From positions 1 through 64,000 of the forward strand of contig NZ_JBJYIN010000022.1 of NCBI RefSeq assembly GCF_046237015.1: 64,000 bases of DNA, given 5' to 3'. Positions 36,472 to 45,788 of the stretch are shown piece after piece. Below the pieces are notes generated by a model. It saw only the letters and a list, made by a program, of their open reading frames with translations. It did no database searches and was not told where the DNA came from. Position 1 is the first letter of the stretch. Each line of letters starts with the position of its first letter. The position numbers were made by a program, and so were the translations under genes. The stretch is from JBJYIN01 sp046237015 (GTDB lineage Bacteria; Pseudomonadota; Gammaproteobacteria; Enterobacterales; Enterobacteriaceae).

Positions 36472-37539
36472 ATGACTACCAACACATTATTGAATAATTA
36501 TCGCTTACTCGGCCGTTCAGGTCTCCGAGTTTCCCCCTTGTCGCTAGGCACAATGACCTTCGGCTCAGATTGGGGTTGGGGCGCGAACGATGCGGAAGCA
36601 AAACGTATCCTCGATGCCTATGTTGATCGTGGAGGAAATTTTATCGATACGTCGGTTAACTACACCAATGGTGCCTCCGAACGAATTTTGGGTGGTCTTA
36701 TCAAAGATAAACGTGAACGCATTGTTCTCGCGACCAAATTCACCATGGCACGCGATGCCAATAACATCAATTCAGGCGGAAACCATCGCCTCAATCTCGT
36801 ACGGTCGGTCGAAGAGAGCCTGCGACAGCTTGATACCGATCGCATTGATCTGTTGTACCTGCATGCCTGGGATTTCACAACCCCCCCTGACGAGATTGTT
36901 CGCACTCTGGATGACTTAGTCAGATCGGGCAAGATTCTCTATGTCGGCATCTGCAACACACCCGCATGGCGGGTGGCACAAATGCAAACGCTGGCCGACT
37001 TACGCGGCTGGTCACCCTTCGTGGCGTTGCAAATCAGCTACAGCCTCGTCGAACGAACGGTCGAGCATGAACTCATACCGATGGCGCAGGCTATGGGGCT
37101 GGGCGTTCTGCCGTGGTCGCCGCTCGGCGGCGGGATACTCACAGGTAAGTACAGTCACGCGGACCTTTCAGATGAAAACGACGCTAATGTATCGGAAACA
37201 CGCAAGGGCGTTATCGCCTCATCGGGATACCTCAATGAACAGGCTCTGACTATCGCCCAAGTCGTTGGAAAGGTAGCTGATGAAGTAGGGGCGTCGCACT
37301 CTCAAGTTGCACTTGCCTGGACGCTACAAAATCCGGCAGTGGTCTCGCCCATCATTGGTGCCCGTACGCTGGAGCAGGCAGAGGAAAACTTCGGTGCATT
37401 AAGTGTCGAATTCACTGAAGATCAGCTAAGAAGATTGGAGCAGGCAAGCGCGGTCACACCTATCTTTCCGGAGAATTTTATCGGTCGCCCAATGGCTCAG
37501 CAACTCATCTTTGGCAAAAATTCGGTCAAAAGTCGTTGA
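36472..37539 (+). CDS. Aldo/keto reductase
   Basis: 355 residues; NADPH-dependent reduction of carbonyls or aldehydes is the family activity. The catalytic tetrad positions are visible: Asp and Tyr in NFIDTSVNYTNGASE, Lys in VLATKFTM and His in LLYLHAWD. The cofactor-binding C-terminal part contains LPWSPLGGGILTGKY and VVSPIIGARTLEQAEENF. A GAGGA ribosome site precedes ATG 36472. It is divergently paired with the AraC regulator; the substrate is unknown. The pair sits between rpsT and nhaR as an insertion relative to E. coli. Confidence 0.9.
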   Translation: MTTNTLLNNYRLLGRSGLRVSPLSLGTMTFGSDWGWGANDAEAKRILDAYVDRGGNFIDTSVNYTNGASERILGGLIKDKRERIVLATKFTMARDANNINSGGNHRLNLVRSVEESLRQLDTDRIDLLYLHAWDFTTPPDEIVRTLDDLVRSGKILYVGICNTPAWRVAQMQTLADLRGWSPFVALQISYSLVERTVEHELIPMAQAMGLGVLPWSPLGGGILTGKYSHADLSDENDANVSETRKGVIASSGYLNEQALTIAQVVGKVADEVGASHSQVALAWTLQNPAVVSPIIGARTLEQAEENFGALSVEFTEDQLRRLEQASAVTPIFPENFIGRPMAQQLIFGKNSVKSR

Positions 37540-37610
37540 TCATAGTCTATCAGGCATGTGTTTCGCTGATAGCCTATCTGAGAGCATCTTATGCGCCTCC
37601 TGTCAGGTTT

Positions 37611-37635
37611 AAAACCGGCTCAGACCGGTTTTTTT
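37611..37635 (+). terminator. Aldo/keto reductase terminator, near-copy of the rpsT terminator
   Basis: AAAACCGG (37611-37618) pairs with CCGGTTTT (37625-37632), followed by a T run; CCGGTTTTTTTACGTC is identical to the end of the rpsT terminator 2.4 kb to the left. Confidence 0.88.
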
Positions 37636-37663
37636 ACGTCTTCTCTCTATCAACGATCAAACA

Positions 37664-38554
37664 TCATTCACGAAAGAGATCCGAGAAATCCTTGTTGCAT
37701 AGCCGTTGCACAGCAGGGTGCTGGATCATCCTGGCTGCGAAGATCACATAGTATTCATCCTGAACATTATCAATCCTGCCAATCTCAGCGACATCTCCTT
37801 GCTGATAAATCGCTTTGGCGTACATGGATGGCGCAACAAAAATGGCATCATGGTTAATACCAAATGCGGTCATCAATGCCGCATCGTCAAACTCTCCCAG
37901 AATTTCTGTTTGAATATTTTGTGCATTAAACCAGTTCAATAATTTTCGCCCCAACATGGAGCGACGCCCTGGAACCAACAGTTTGCGCGTTTCAAGGCAA
38001 TCGGGAAAAGATTCTTCAGGAACAGGACGCCGACAATAAAAGCTGACCCCACATTCACCCAGTTTCAATGAAAATAGCCCTTCCTGCTGGCTTGAGTCGA
38101 CGGGACAATCCGACAGAATAATATCCAACTTATGCTGGCTTAACTGCTCTAGCAGCATTTCATGCGTGGATTCGAAACACCGTAAATGAATGTGATCCTG
38201 TTCGGTCACTACCGTTTCCAGGATCTGGCTGACCAGCCGTTTCGATAAGGCATCCGCGACCCCCACATCAAACAGCAGGCTGGATTCTTTACGATAATTC
38301 ACGATATCCAGCATTTCCTGACTCAGTTGGAACATTTTATCCGCATAGCGAAAGACTAACTGCCCCAGTTCTGTCGGTTCCAGCCCGCGCCCTTTTCGCT
38401 TAAACAGTTTTCCCTGCAAGCGTTCTTCCAAAAATTTAATCTGTCCGGTAATGGTCTGCGGCGTTAGAAACAGCGTCTCTGCCGCGGCTGCGACAGAGCC
38501 TGACTTATAAACCTGCCAGAAGTAATAGAGATGATTAAAATTCAAATGAGACAC
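37664..38554 (-). CDS. nhaR: LysR-type regulator NhaR
   Basis: 296 residues from GTG 38554 (MSHLNFNHLYYFWQVYKSGS). The GTG lies two bases after the nhaA TAG stop and has GAGGGAG upstream; an in-frame ATG at 38587 lies inside nhaA. It has an N-terminal winged helix-turn-helix (AAAAETLFLTPQTITGQIKFLEERL) and a C-terminal effector domain with FESTHEMLLEQLSQHKLDIILSDCP. It activates nhaA in response to sodium; in E. coli it also activates the pga polysaccharide operon. Confidence 0.96.
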   Translation of the reverse strand: MSHLNFNHLYYFWQVYKSGSVAAAAETLFLTPQTITGQIKFLEERLQGKLFKRKGRGLEPTELGQLVFRYADKMFQLSQEMLDIVNYRKESSLLFDVGVADALSKRLVSQILETVVTEQDHIHLRCFESTHEMLLEQLSQHKLDIILSDCPVDSSQQEGLFSLKLGECGVSFYCRRPVPEESFPDCLETRKLLVPGRRSMLGRKLLNWFNAQNIQTEILGEFDDAALMTAFGINHDAIFVAPSMYAKAIYQQGDVAEIGRIDNVQDEYYVIFAARMIQHPAVQRLCNKDFSDLFRE

Positions 38555-38556
38555 AT

Positions 38557-39783
38557 CTACTCCCTCTTCGCGCCTCCCGCATGACATAAGCCCTTATGCG
38601 ACTGAACCGCCTTATCCAACGTAGGTAATATTCTATGTAATACCAAATAGCCAAGTAACGCGGCCAGACAAGATGCCAGTAAAATGCCTAACTTAGCATA
38701 GGTAATAAACTCCGCATCAGCCTGAGAAAATGCCAGCAACGTAATAAAGATCGACATGGTAAATCCGATACCGCATAACACGGAAACAGCAACGATCTGG
38801 CTGAAACTCACACCAAAAGGCAAACGAGCATAACCTAATTTTACCGTTAACCAACTCAGTAGCGTAATACCCAAAGGCTTACCGACAAGCAACCCGGCGG
38901 CAATACCAAGGCTCAACGGTGAAAACAGTTTTTCTAACTCAATCCCCTGCAACACAATGCCTGCATTAGCGAAGGCAAACAACGGAATAATTAAGAATGC
39001 GACCCACGTTTGTAGACCATGTTCCAATGTGATTGCAGGGGAATCCCCCGCCCCCGATGTACGTAATGGAATAAAAAATCCAACGATCACACCTGCCAGC
39101 GTCGCATGGACACCACATTTTAGAATGCAGACCCATAAGACAATTCCAACCAGCAAATAAGCGGATGTTTTTCTGACCTGCTGTCGGTTCATATATGCCA
39201 ATACGGCCACTGACAACACCGCGCCCCCCAATGCAGGCCAGAAAATCTGTTGCGTATAAAACAAGGCGATAATCAGGATCGCCCCCAGATCATCAATAAT
39301 TGCCAGCGCCAACAGGAAGACTTTTAATCCCGAGGGAACACGCTTTCCTAAAAGCGTCAGTACACCAATAGCAAACGCGATATCCGTAGCAGCGGGAATC
39401 GCCCAGCCAGCACGTGTTACCTCATCATTCGCGTTGAAAAACAGAAAGATCAGCGCGGGGAACACCATCCCCCCTACCGCAGCCACCAGCGGCAACATTG
39501 CCTGTTGCCGACTAGATAAAGCCCCTTCCACCAATTCCCGTTTCACTTCCAAGCCAATCAACAGGAAAAAAATCGCCATTAATCCATCGTTGATCCATAG
39601 CAGTAGGTTTTTATTGATTTCCAATGCGCCAAATCTTATTTCTACTGGCATCATCAAGAATTGTTGGTAACCAGTTGCAGTCACAGACCAGTTGGCCGCT
39701 AACATCGCCAGCACCGTTGCTATCATCAACATCACACCAGCCGCTGCATCTAACCCGATAAAACGGCGAATCATCGTTATCAT
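38557..39783 (-). CDS. nhaA: Na+/H+ antiporter NhaA
   Basis: 408 residues, somewhat longer than E. coli (388), with about 12 membrane helices. It exchanges two protons for one sodium ion and protects against sodium and alkaline pH. The ion-binding residues are intact: AIIDDLGAILII (the D163-D164 pair) and AATDIAFAIGVL (D133). LKCGVHATLAGVIVGFF is the conserved later helix. An AGAGAG site precedes the first ATG; a second ATG three codons later is possible. Operon with nhaR. Confidence 0.96.
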   Translation of the reverse strand: MITMIRRFIGLDAAAGVMLMIATVLAMLAANWSVTATGYQQFLMMPVEIRFGALEINKNLLLWINDGLMAIFFLLIGLEVKRELVEGALSSRQQAMLPLVAAVGGMVFPALIFLFFNANDEVTRAGWAIPAATDIAFAIGVLTLLGKRVPSGLKVFLLALAIIDDLGAILIIALFYTQQIFWPALGGAVLSVAVLAYMNRQQVRKTSAYLLVGIVLWVCILKCGVHATLAGVIVGFFIPLRTSGAGDSPAITLEHGLQTWVAFLIIPLFAFANAGIVLQGIELEKLFSPLSLGIAAGLLVGKPLGITLLSWLTVKLGYARLPFGVSFSQIVAVSVLCGIGFTMSIFITLLAFSQADAEFITYAKLGILLASCLAALLGYLVLHRILPTLDKAVQSHKGLCHAGGAKRE

Positions 39784-39940
39784 TAATTAATCTCTCTGTT
39801 AGGTATGGGTGCAGATACCATGTCCCCAATTTCTTGCAGGCAAGATTACGTAATATAAATACTCGTTAAAAGTAGATTAAAACTGGATAAAAGATCGAAA
39901 AAAACGATTTATTAAAGAGAGCCAGGTTAGGCGAAGGCAC

Positions 39941-39970
39941 AAAAAACCGGTTGGTGTTCACCAACCGGCT
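39941..39970 (-). terminator. dnaJ terminator
   Basis: CCGGTTGGTG and CACCAACCGG form a perfect 10-bp stem with loop TT. On the minus strand it is followed by TTTTTTG, 37 bases after the dnaJ stop. Confidence 0.9.
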
Positions 39971-40006
39971 TCTCATTCGATTCACAACCCGATGGTTATT
40001 GATCGT

Positions 40007-41137
40007 TTAAATTAAATCGTCAAAAAATTTCTTCACGCCGTCAAAGAAACTTTTAGATCGCGGACTGTTTCTTTCGCCAGACGGGCCACCAAAGCTTTCT
40101 TCAAGCTCTTGCAGCAATTGCTTTTGACGATCATTCAGATTGACTGGCGTTTCCACAACAACCCGACACAGTAAATCGCCTTGAGCTCCACCGCGAACAG
40201 ACTTCACACCTTTCCCGCGCATACGGAACAGTTTTCCGGTTTGTGTTTCAGCCGGAACTTTCAGCTTCACACGCCCATCCAGCGTCGGAACTTCGATTTC
40301 ACCACCCAGTGCTGCCATGGCAAAATTGATAGGAACCTCGCAATACAGATTGTTCTCTTCGCGTTGGAAAATCGGATGCGCTTTAACCTGAACCTGAACG
40401 TACAAATCGCCCGCTGGTGCGCCATGTTCGCCCGCTTCACCTTCTCCAGACAGACGAATACGATCGCCGGTATCTACCCCCGCAGGAATTTTCACCGACA
40501 GCGTTTTACTCTTTTCTACGCGGCCATGACCATGGCATTTAACGCAGGGGTCTTTAATGATCTTGCCGCGACCATGACAATGCGGACAAGCCTGCTGTAC
40601 CGTAAAGAACCCCTGACGCATCTGAACCTGACCATTACCATGACAAGTTGGACAGGTAACCGGCGAGCTACCGGGTTTAGCACCGCTGCCATGACACACG
40701 CCACATTCTTCTAGCGTAGGAATACGGATCTCTTTGGTGACGCCACGGACAGCCTCTTCAAGCGACAATTCCATGTTATAACGTAAATCGGAACCACGAC
40801 TTGCGCGCTGGCGGCGTCCGCCACCAAATATATCGCCGAACACGTCGCCAAAAATATCACCGAAATCGGCACCGCCGCCGCCAAATCCTCCACCGCCGCC
40901 CATACCGCCTTGCTCGAATGCAGCATGTCCATACTGGTCATAAGCTGCACGTTTCTGAGAGTCAGTCAGGATTTCGTAGGCTTCTTTTATTTCTTTAAAT
41001 TTAGCTTCCGCCTCACTATCACCCGGGTTTCTATCCGGATGATACTTCATCGCCAGACGCTTATACGCCTTCTTTATCTCACGCTCTTCTGCATCTTTAG
41101 AGACGCCTAAGCTCTCGTAATAATCTTGCTTCGCCAT
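40007..41137 (-). CDS. dnaJ: Chaperone protein DnaJ (Hsp40)
   Basis: 376 residues, the E. coli length. It delivers substrates to DnaK and stimulates its ATPase. The J domain (1-70) has the HPD motif in KYHPDRNPGD. A Gly/Phe-rich region follows (GGMGGGGGFGGGGADFGDIFG). The zinc domain has four repeats (CGVCHGSG, CPTCHGNG, CPHCHGRG, CVKCHGHG). The C-terminal substrate domains end with FFDGVKKFFDDLI. It is 129 bp after dnaK, same strand. Confidence 0.98.
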   Translation of the reverse strand: MAKQDYYESLGVSKDAEEREIKKAYKRLAMKYHPDRNPGDSEAEAKFKEIKEAYEILTDSQKRAAYDQYGHAAFEQGGMGGGGGFGGGGADFGDIFGDVFGDIFGGGRRQRASRGSDLRYNMELSLEEAVRGVTKEIRIPTLEECGVCHGSGAKPGSSPVTCPTCHGNGQVQMRQGFFTVQQACPHCHGRGKIIKDPCVKCHGHGRVEKSKTLSVKIPAGVDTGDRIRLSGEGEAGEHGAPAGDLYVQVQVKAHPIFQREENNLYCEVPINFAMAALGGEIEVPTLDGRVKLKVPAETQTGKLFRMRGKGVKSVRGGAQGDLLCRVVVETPVNLNDRQKQLLQELEESFGGPSGERNSPRSKSFFDGVKKFFDDLI

Positions 41138-41266
41138 GCTTTTGTCCTGCCCTCAACATGCGTGCACGGGCGCAGAGTTTCCTCGACGCCCGTGCTGGTT
41201 GCCAGTAACAGCCTCTATCCCGTTTTTCAGGTACCGTTGCTGTCACTACGCCCGCTCAAAGGGCGA

Positions 41267-43180
41267 TTACTTTTTATCTTTTACTTCTTCAAACTCAGCA
41301 TCAACGACGTCGTCATCTTTACGAGCGGAAGCATCACCAGCGGCACCGTCAGTACCAGCCTGAGCCTGCTGCTGAGACACTTCCAGTAACTTACCGGAAG
41401 CCTGAACCAGCGCCTGAATTTTGGCTTCGATATCGGCTTTATCTTCACCTTTCAGTGCACTTTCCAGCGCTTTCAGCGCGTCTTCAATAGCAGTCTTATC
41501 GTCGGCGGCTAATTTATCGCCCACTTCTTCCAGTTGCTTACGCGTACTGTGCAGCAGGTGGTCGCCCTGATTACGAGTCTGAACCAGCTCTTCAAACTTA
41601 CGGTCAGCGTCAGCATTCGCTTCAGCATCACGCACCATTTTCTGGATTTCATCTTCGTTCAGACCAGAAGATGCCTTGATGGTGATTTTCTGTTCGCGGC
41701 CGCTGTTTTTATCTTTCGCGGATACGTGCAGGATACCGTCGGCATCGATATCGAAAGTGACTTCAATCTGCGGCATACCACGCGGTGCAGCCTGAATACC
41801 ATCCAGATTAAACTGCCCCAGGGATTTATTATCGTGAGCACGTTTACGTTCACCCTGTAGCACATGAATCGTTACCGCAGACTGATTGTCTTCTGCGGTA
41901 GAGAACACCTGGCTATGTTTGGTCGGGATGGTGGTATTTTTGGAGATCAACGCCGTCATCACGCCGCCCATGGTTTCGATACCCAGCGACAACGGGGTAA
42001 CGTCCAACAACAGAACATCTTTCACGTCGCCAGACAGCACGCCGCCCTGTACTGCGGCACCAATAGCAACCGCTTCATCTGGGTTAACGTCTTTACGCGG
42101 CTCTTTACCGAAGAAGTCAGCGACTTTCTTCTGAACCAGCGGCATACGGGTTTGACCACCCACCAGAATGACGTCCTGAATTTCAGAAACTGACAATCCC
42201 GCATCCTGTAGAGCAACTTTCAGCGGTTCCAGAGAACGGCTCACCAAATCTTCTACCAGTGACTCCAGTTTCGCACGGGTCACTTTGATGTTCAGGTGCT
42301 TAGGACCAGTCGCGTCTGCTGTGATGTACGGCAGGTTAACGTCAGTCTGCTGTGCAGAAGACAGTTCGATCTTGGCTTTTTCTGCGGCTTCTTTCAGACG
42401 CTGCATTGCCAGCGGATCGTTACGCAAGTCGAAACCTTGCTCTTTCTTAAATTCATCAACCAGATAGTTGATCATGCGGCTATCGAAGTCTTCACCACCC
42501 AGGTGGGTATCACCGTTGGTTGCCAGCACTTCAAAGGTTTTCTCGCCATCAACTTCGTCGATTTCAATGATAGAGATATCGAATGTCCCGCCGCCGAGGT
42601 CATAAACGGCGATAGTACGGTTACCAACTTCTTTATCCAAACCATATGCCAGTGCCGCAGCCGTCGGTTCGTTGATAATACGTTTGACTTCCAGACCAGC
42701 GATACGACCGGCATCTTTGGTCGCCTGACGCTGCGCATCGTTAAAGTAAGCGGGAACGGTAATAACCGCTTCGGTGATGGTTTCACCCAGATAATCTTCC
42801 GCCGTCTTCTTCATTTTCTTCAGCACTTCCGCAGAAATCTGTGGAGGAGCCATTTTCTGATCTTTCACATCCAACCAGGCATCACCATTATCCGCCGCGA
42901 CAATCTTGTACGGCATAATATTGGTGTCACGTTGTACTTCTTCATCTTTAAAACGGCGACCAATCAAACGCTTAATCGCAAACAAGGTGTTTTTCGGGTT
43001 AGTCACTGCCTGACGTTTAGCCGGCTGGCCAACCAGGATCTCACCGTCTTGCGTATAAGCAATAATTGAAGGCGTTGTGCGATCGCCTTCGCTATTTTCC
43101 AGTACTTTAACCTGCGTACCGTCCATAATCGCGACACAAGAGTTGGTTGTACCCAGGTCGATACCAATAATCTTACCCAT
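41267..43180 (-). CDS. dnaK: Chaperone protein DnaK (Hsp70)
   Basis: 637 residues (638 in E. coli). The N-terminal ATPase domain has GIDLGTTNSCVAIMDG, VYDLGGGTFDISIIEI and LVGGQTRMPLVQ. The interdomain linker is DVLLLDVTPLSLGIE. The substrate-binding domain (about 390-505) and helical lid follow, ending in the typical acidic DDDVVDAEFEEVKDKK. It folds nascent and stress-damaged proteins and controls sigma-32 levels. Heat-shock promoters lie upstream. Confidence 0.98.
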   Translation of the reverse strand: MGKIIGIDLGTTNSCVAIMDGTQVKVLENSEGDRTTPSIIAYTQDGEILVGQPAKRQAVTNPKNTLFAIKRLIGRRFKDEEVQRDTNIMPYKIVAADNGDAWLDVKDQKMAPPQISAEVLKKMKKTAEDYLGETITEAVITVPAYFNDAQRQATKDAGRIAGLEVKRIINEPTAAALAYGLDKEVGNRTIAVYDLGGGTFDISIIEIDEVDGEKTFEVLATNGDTHLGGEDFDSRMINYLVDEFKKEQGFDLRNDPLAMQRLKEAAEKAKIELSSAQQTDVNLPYITADATGPKHLNIKVTRAKLESLVEDLVSRSLEPLKVALQDAGLSVSEIQDVILVGGQTRMPLVQKKVADFFGKEPRKDVNPDEAVAIGAAVQGGVLSGDVKDVLLLDVTPLSLGIETMGGVMTALISKNTTIPTKHSQVFSTAEDNQSAVTIHVLQGERKRAHDNKSLGQFNLDGIQAAPRGMPQIEVTFDIDADGILHVSAKDKNSGREQKITIKASSGLNEDEIQKMVRDAEANADADRKFEELVQTRNQGDHLLHSTRKQLEEVGDKLAADDKTAIEDALKALESALKGEDKADIEAKIQALVQASGKLLEVSQQQAQAGTDGAAGDASARKDDDVVDAEFEEVKDKK

Positions 43181-43228
43181 CTAAACATCTCCACTAAAAA
43201 GTCATATTCGGTGTGGTAGTTCAACTTA

Positions 43229-43256
43229 CTATGCGGGCGGAATGTCGCTTTTCAAC
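43229..43256 (-). promoter_or_regulatory. Possible second heat-shock promoter of dnaK (P2)
   Basis: On the minus strand GTTGAAA (43256-43250), a 12-bp spacer and CCCGCATAG (43237-43229) fit the sigma-32 pattern CTTGAAA / CCCCATNTA loosely, about 50 bp before dnaK, where E. coli has P2. Confidence 0.5.
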
Positions 43257-43366
43257 GTCATAACCTCGTTTCCCGCTCACATTACGCCATTTTCCCAATA
43301 CCGCCATGTCAGCAAAACGCGCCAGCACAAGCCTCTTCAGCTTGGTCGAACTGTTTGGTTGCAAAT

Positions 43367-43400
43367 AACATGGGGTCAACAATTCCATCATCAAGGGGGA
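43367..43400 (-). promoter_or_regulatory. Sigma-32 heat-shock promoter of dnaK (P1)
   Basis: The minus strand reads CCCCCTTGATGAT, a spacer, then ACCCCATGTT, nearly identical to E. coli dnaK P1 and to the sigma-32 consensus. It is about 190 bp upstream of the dnaK start. The rest of 43181-43642, between dnaK and satP, shows no other gene. Confidence 0.85.
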
Positions 43401-43642
43401 GAGATGAAAAAAAGTGGCCTTTATCCCCTGTTCGATCAAACTATTCCTTCCCCGCCATGTTGTGTCCATTCAACGCACCCGATATGATGCCGCGCTCGTC
43501 GCAGAAATAGGGATATTTCCCTAAACAATGGCGGGCAATACCACCTAAACGACACCTATCCCAACGTGATTGGCGCATTCGCGAACCTTATGCCGTGCCC
43601 GACACGAAGGGACTATTAATAATCTGTCATTGCAGAGGATTT

Positions 43643-44218
43643 ATGAGCACGAACACGTTGGCAAATCCTGGTCCATTAGGACTGATGGGCTTCGGGATGA
43701 CCACTATTCTGTTGAACCTGCACAACGCAGGTTTTTTTCCACTTTCTTCTATTATTCTCAGCATGGGCATTTTTTACGGCGGGATTGCCCAGATCTTGGC
43801 GGGGCTGTTGGAGTATAAAAAAGGGAATACCTTCGGTGTCACGGCCTTTACGTCTTATGGCGCATTCTGGCTGACGTTAGTGGCTATTCTTATGCTACCG
43901 AAAATGGGTCTGGCAGACGCTAGCGACGCGCAGTTTCTCGGCGTATTTCTAGGTTTGTGGGGCGTATTCACCTTATTCATGTTCTTCGGTACGCTACGTG
44001 GCAACCGCGCATTACAGTTTGTATTCGCCAGCCTGACCGTTTTGTTTGCTTTACTGGCGGTCGGTAATTTCACTGGTAATCATGCGCTGCTGACCATCGC
44101 GGGTTACGAGGGTATTATCTGTGGTGCCAGCGCGATTTACCTCGCGATGGCCGAAGTCCTGAATGAGCAATACGGCCGTACCGTTTTGCCAATCGGCGCT
44201 CGCAACGGCGCACACTGA
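43643..44218 (+). CDS. satP: Acetate/succinate transporter SatP (YaaH)
   Basis: 191 residues from ATG 43643 (MSTNTLANPGPLGLMGFGMTT), with GAGGA upstream; an upstream extension to 43595 has no family support. It has six membrane helices of the AceTr family. The signature NPGPLGLMGFGMTTILLNLHNAG is at the N-terminus, followed by FYGGIAQILAGLLEYKKGNTFG. It moves acetate and succinate with protons. It is divergent from dnaK and has its own terminator. Confidence 0.96.
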   Translation: MSTNTLANPGPLGLMGFGMTTILLNLHNAGFFPLSSIILSMGIFYGGIAQILAGLLEYKKGNTFGVTAFTSYGAFWLTLVAILMLPKMGLADASDAQFLGVFLGLWGVFTLFMFFGTLRGNRALQFVFASLTVLFALLAVGNFTGNHALLTIAGYEGIICGASAIYLAMAEVLNEQYGRTVLPIGARNGAH

Positions 44219-44240
44219 GTGTCGTGGTAATCGCATCATC

Positions 44241-44276
44241 AAAAAAGGGTTCGGTGATATGACCGAACCCTTTTTT
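44241..44276 (+). terminator. satP intrinsic terminator (bidirectional)
   Basis: AAAAAGGGTTCGGT and ACCGAACCCTTTTT flank GATATG; T runs on both strands let it also end the MFS transporter gene transcribed from the right. Confidence 0.92.
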
Positions 44277-44320
44277 ATTATTCCACCGATGATTTCATGC
44301 TGATCGACGGGTGGAACATT

Positions 44321-45661
44321 TTAAATGCTAATGGGTGAGTGAGATCGTTCTTCTTCAGCCTGTTTACCGACCCGATCGCTCGTCAAATCTCGCTGTAGAT
44401 AAATTCCCAACAGTAACCCCACTCCAGACAACGTTAACACATAAAATGCAGGAGCCATTGGCGTCACTTTCATAATCAATGTGACGAATATCGGCGTCAA
44501 ACCACCGAAAATCGCATAAGAAACATTATAAGAAAAGGAAATACCGGAAAAACGAACTTCCGCAGGAAAAGCACGCACCATCACATAGGGAACCGCACCC
44601 ACGACGCCGACGCTCAGCGCAACCATCGCATAGCTCATAAACAGCAGACTGGTACTTGTGGCCGCCGCGCTATAAAAGAACCAACTGGATGCTCCAAGCA
44701 ACACGCTGCCAATGATAAACAGCCTACTGGCACCGAAGCGATCCACAAGCAAACCCGCGCCAACACAGCCGACCATGAGTACAATCGTTGCCAGACAGTT
44801 AGCTTGCAATGCCAACGCAGCCGGGATGCCATGAACCTTTTGCAGATACGTCGGTGCCATGAGGATGACAACGACAATACAAGCGGATAATAGCCAGGTT
44901 AGCAGCATGGAAACCACAACCGCCCTACGGTGATTAACCACCACGGATTTCAGCGGCAACTCCTCAGCCAACTTCTTATGCGTCTGCATTTCTATAAAGA
45001 TCGGCGTTTCCTGTAACCAACGACGTAAATACATCGCTACTAGCCCAAAAATGCCACCGATAAAGAACGGTAACCGCCAGCCGCCGTTTGTCATCTGTTC
45101 AGCGCTTAACACGGTGTTAAGCAGCGTAGCCACCAGTGAACCAAACAGAATCCCCAACGTGAGCCCTGCCGTTAACGTGCCACACGCAAAACCAATTCGT
45201 GAACGAGGAACGTGCTCGGCAACAAACACCCATGCTCCAGGCACCTCACCACCAATCGCGGCCCCTTGCAAAACGCGCATCAGCAGTAAAAGTAACGGTG
45301 CCGCAATACCGATAGACTCATAAGTCGGCAGCATCCCCATCGCCAGCGTAGGCAATGCCATCAGCAATATGCTGAGGCTAAACATCTTTTTACGCCCGAC
45401 CAGATCGCCAAAGTGAGCCATAATGATGCCCCCAAGCGGACGAGCGAGGTAACCGGCAGCAAAAATACCGAACGTCTGAACCTGCCGCAGCCACTCAGGA
45501 ATATCAGCGGGGAAAAAAAGATCGCCAATCACTGCCGCAAAAAAAACGAAAATAATGAAATCGTAAAATTCCAGCGCGCCACCCAGCGCCGCCAAAGACA
45601 GTGTTTTATAATCTTGCCGGTTTAACCGGCGATGCTGTGGGTGAGAATGCTCGTGATTCAT
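44321..45661 (-). CDS. MFS transporter, metabolite:H+ symporter (MHS) type
   Basis: 446 residues with about 12 membrane helices. N-terminal GALEFYDFIIFVFFAAVIGDLFFP and LARPLGGIIMAHFGDLVGRKKMF are MHS-family marks (ProP, ShiA, KgtP, YhjE relatives). LRVLQGAAIGGEVPGAWVFVAEHVPRSRIG is the family's second conserved region. The substrate cannot be read; the family carries organic acids, betaines or shikimate. It is inserted between satP and mogA relative to E. coli. The 120 bp upstream is AT-rich. Confidence 0.88.
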   Translation of the reverse strand: MNHEHSHPQHRRLNRQDYKTLSLAALGGALEFYDFIIFVFFAAVIGDLFFPADIPEWLRQVQTFGIFAAGYLARPLGGIIMAHFGDLVGRKKMFSLSILLMALPTLAMGMLPTYESIGIAAPLLLLLMRVLQGAAIGGEVPGAWVFVAEHVPRSRIGFACGTLTAGLTLGILFGSLVATLLNTVLSAEQMTNGGWRLPFFIGGIFGLVAMYLRRWLQETPIFIEMQTHKKLAEELPLKSVVVNHRRAVVVSMLLTWLLSACIVVVILMAPTYLQKVHGIPAALALQANCLATIVLMVGCVGAGLLVDRFGASRLFIIGSVLLGASSWFFYSAAATSTSLLFMSYAMVALSVGVVGAVPYVMVRAFPAEVRFSGISFSYNVSYAIFGGLTPIFVTLIMKVTPMAPAFYVLTLSGVGLLLGIYLQRDLTSDRVGKQAEEERSHSPISI

Positions 45662-45788
45662 AAGTTACCGTGTGGTGCAAGAGTATGGCTAATGAAATCC
45701 AGCCATTTAATGTAAAGTAAAAATTACTATAACGTCAAAATTACACCACACCAGCAAAGTTGAATCTTATGTTTTAAATTGGCTAACT

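Noticed and set aside
42296..43069. 257-codon plus-strand frame opposite dnaK
   Set aside because: Antisense open frames over dnaK are a known composition effect; no independent evidence.
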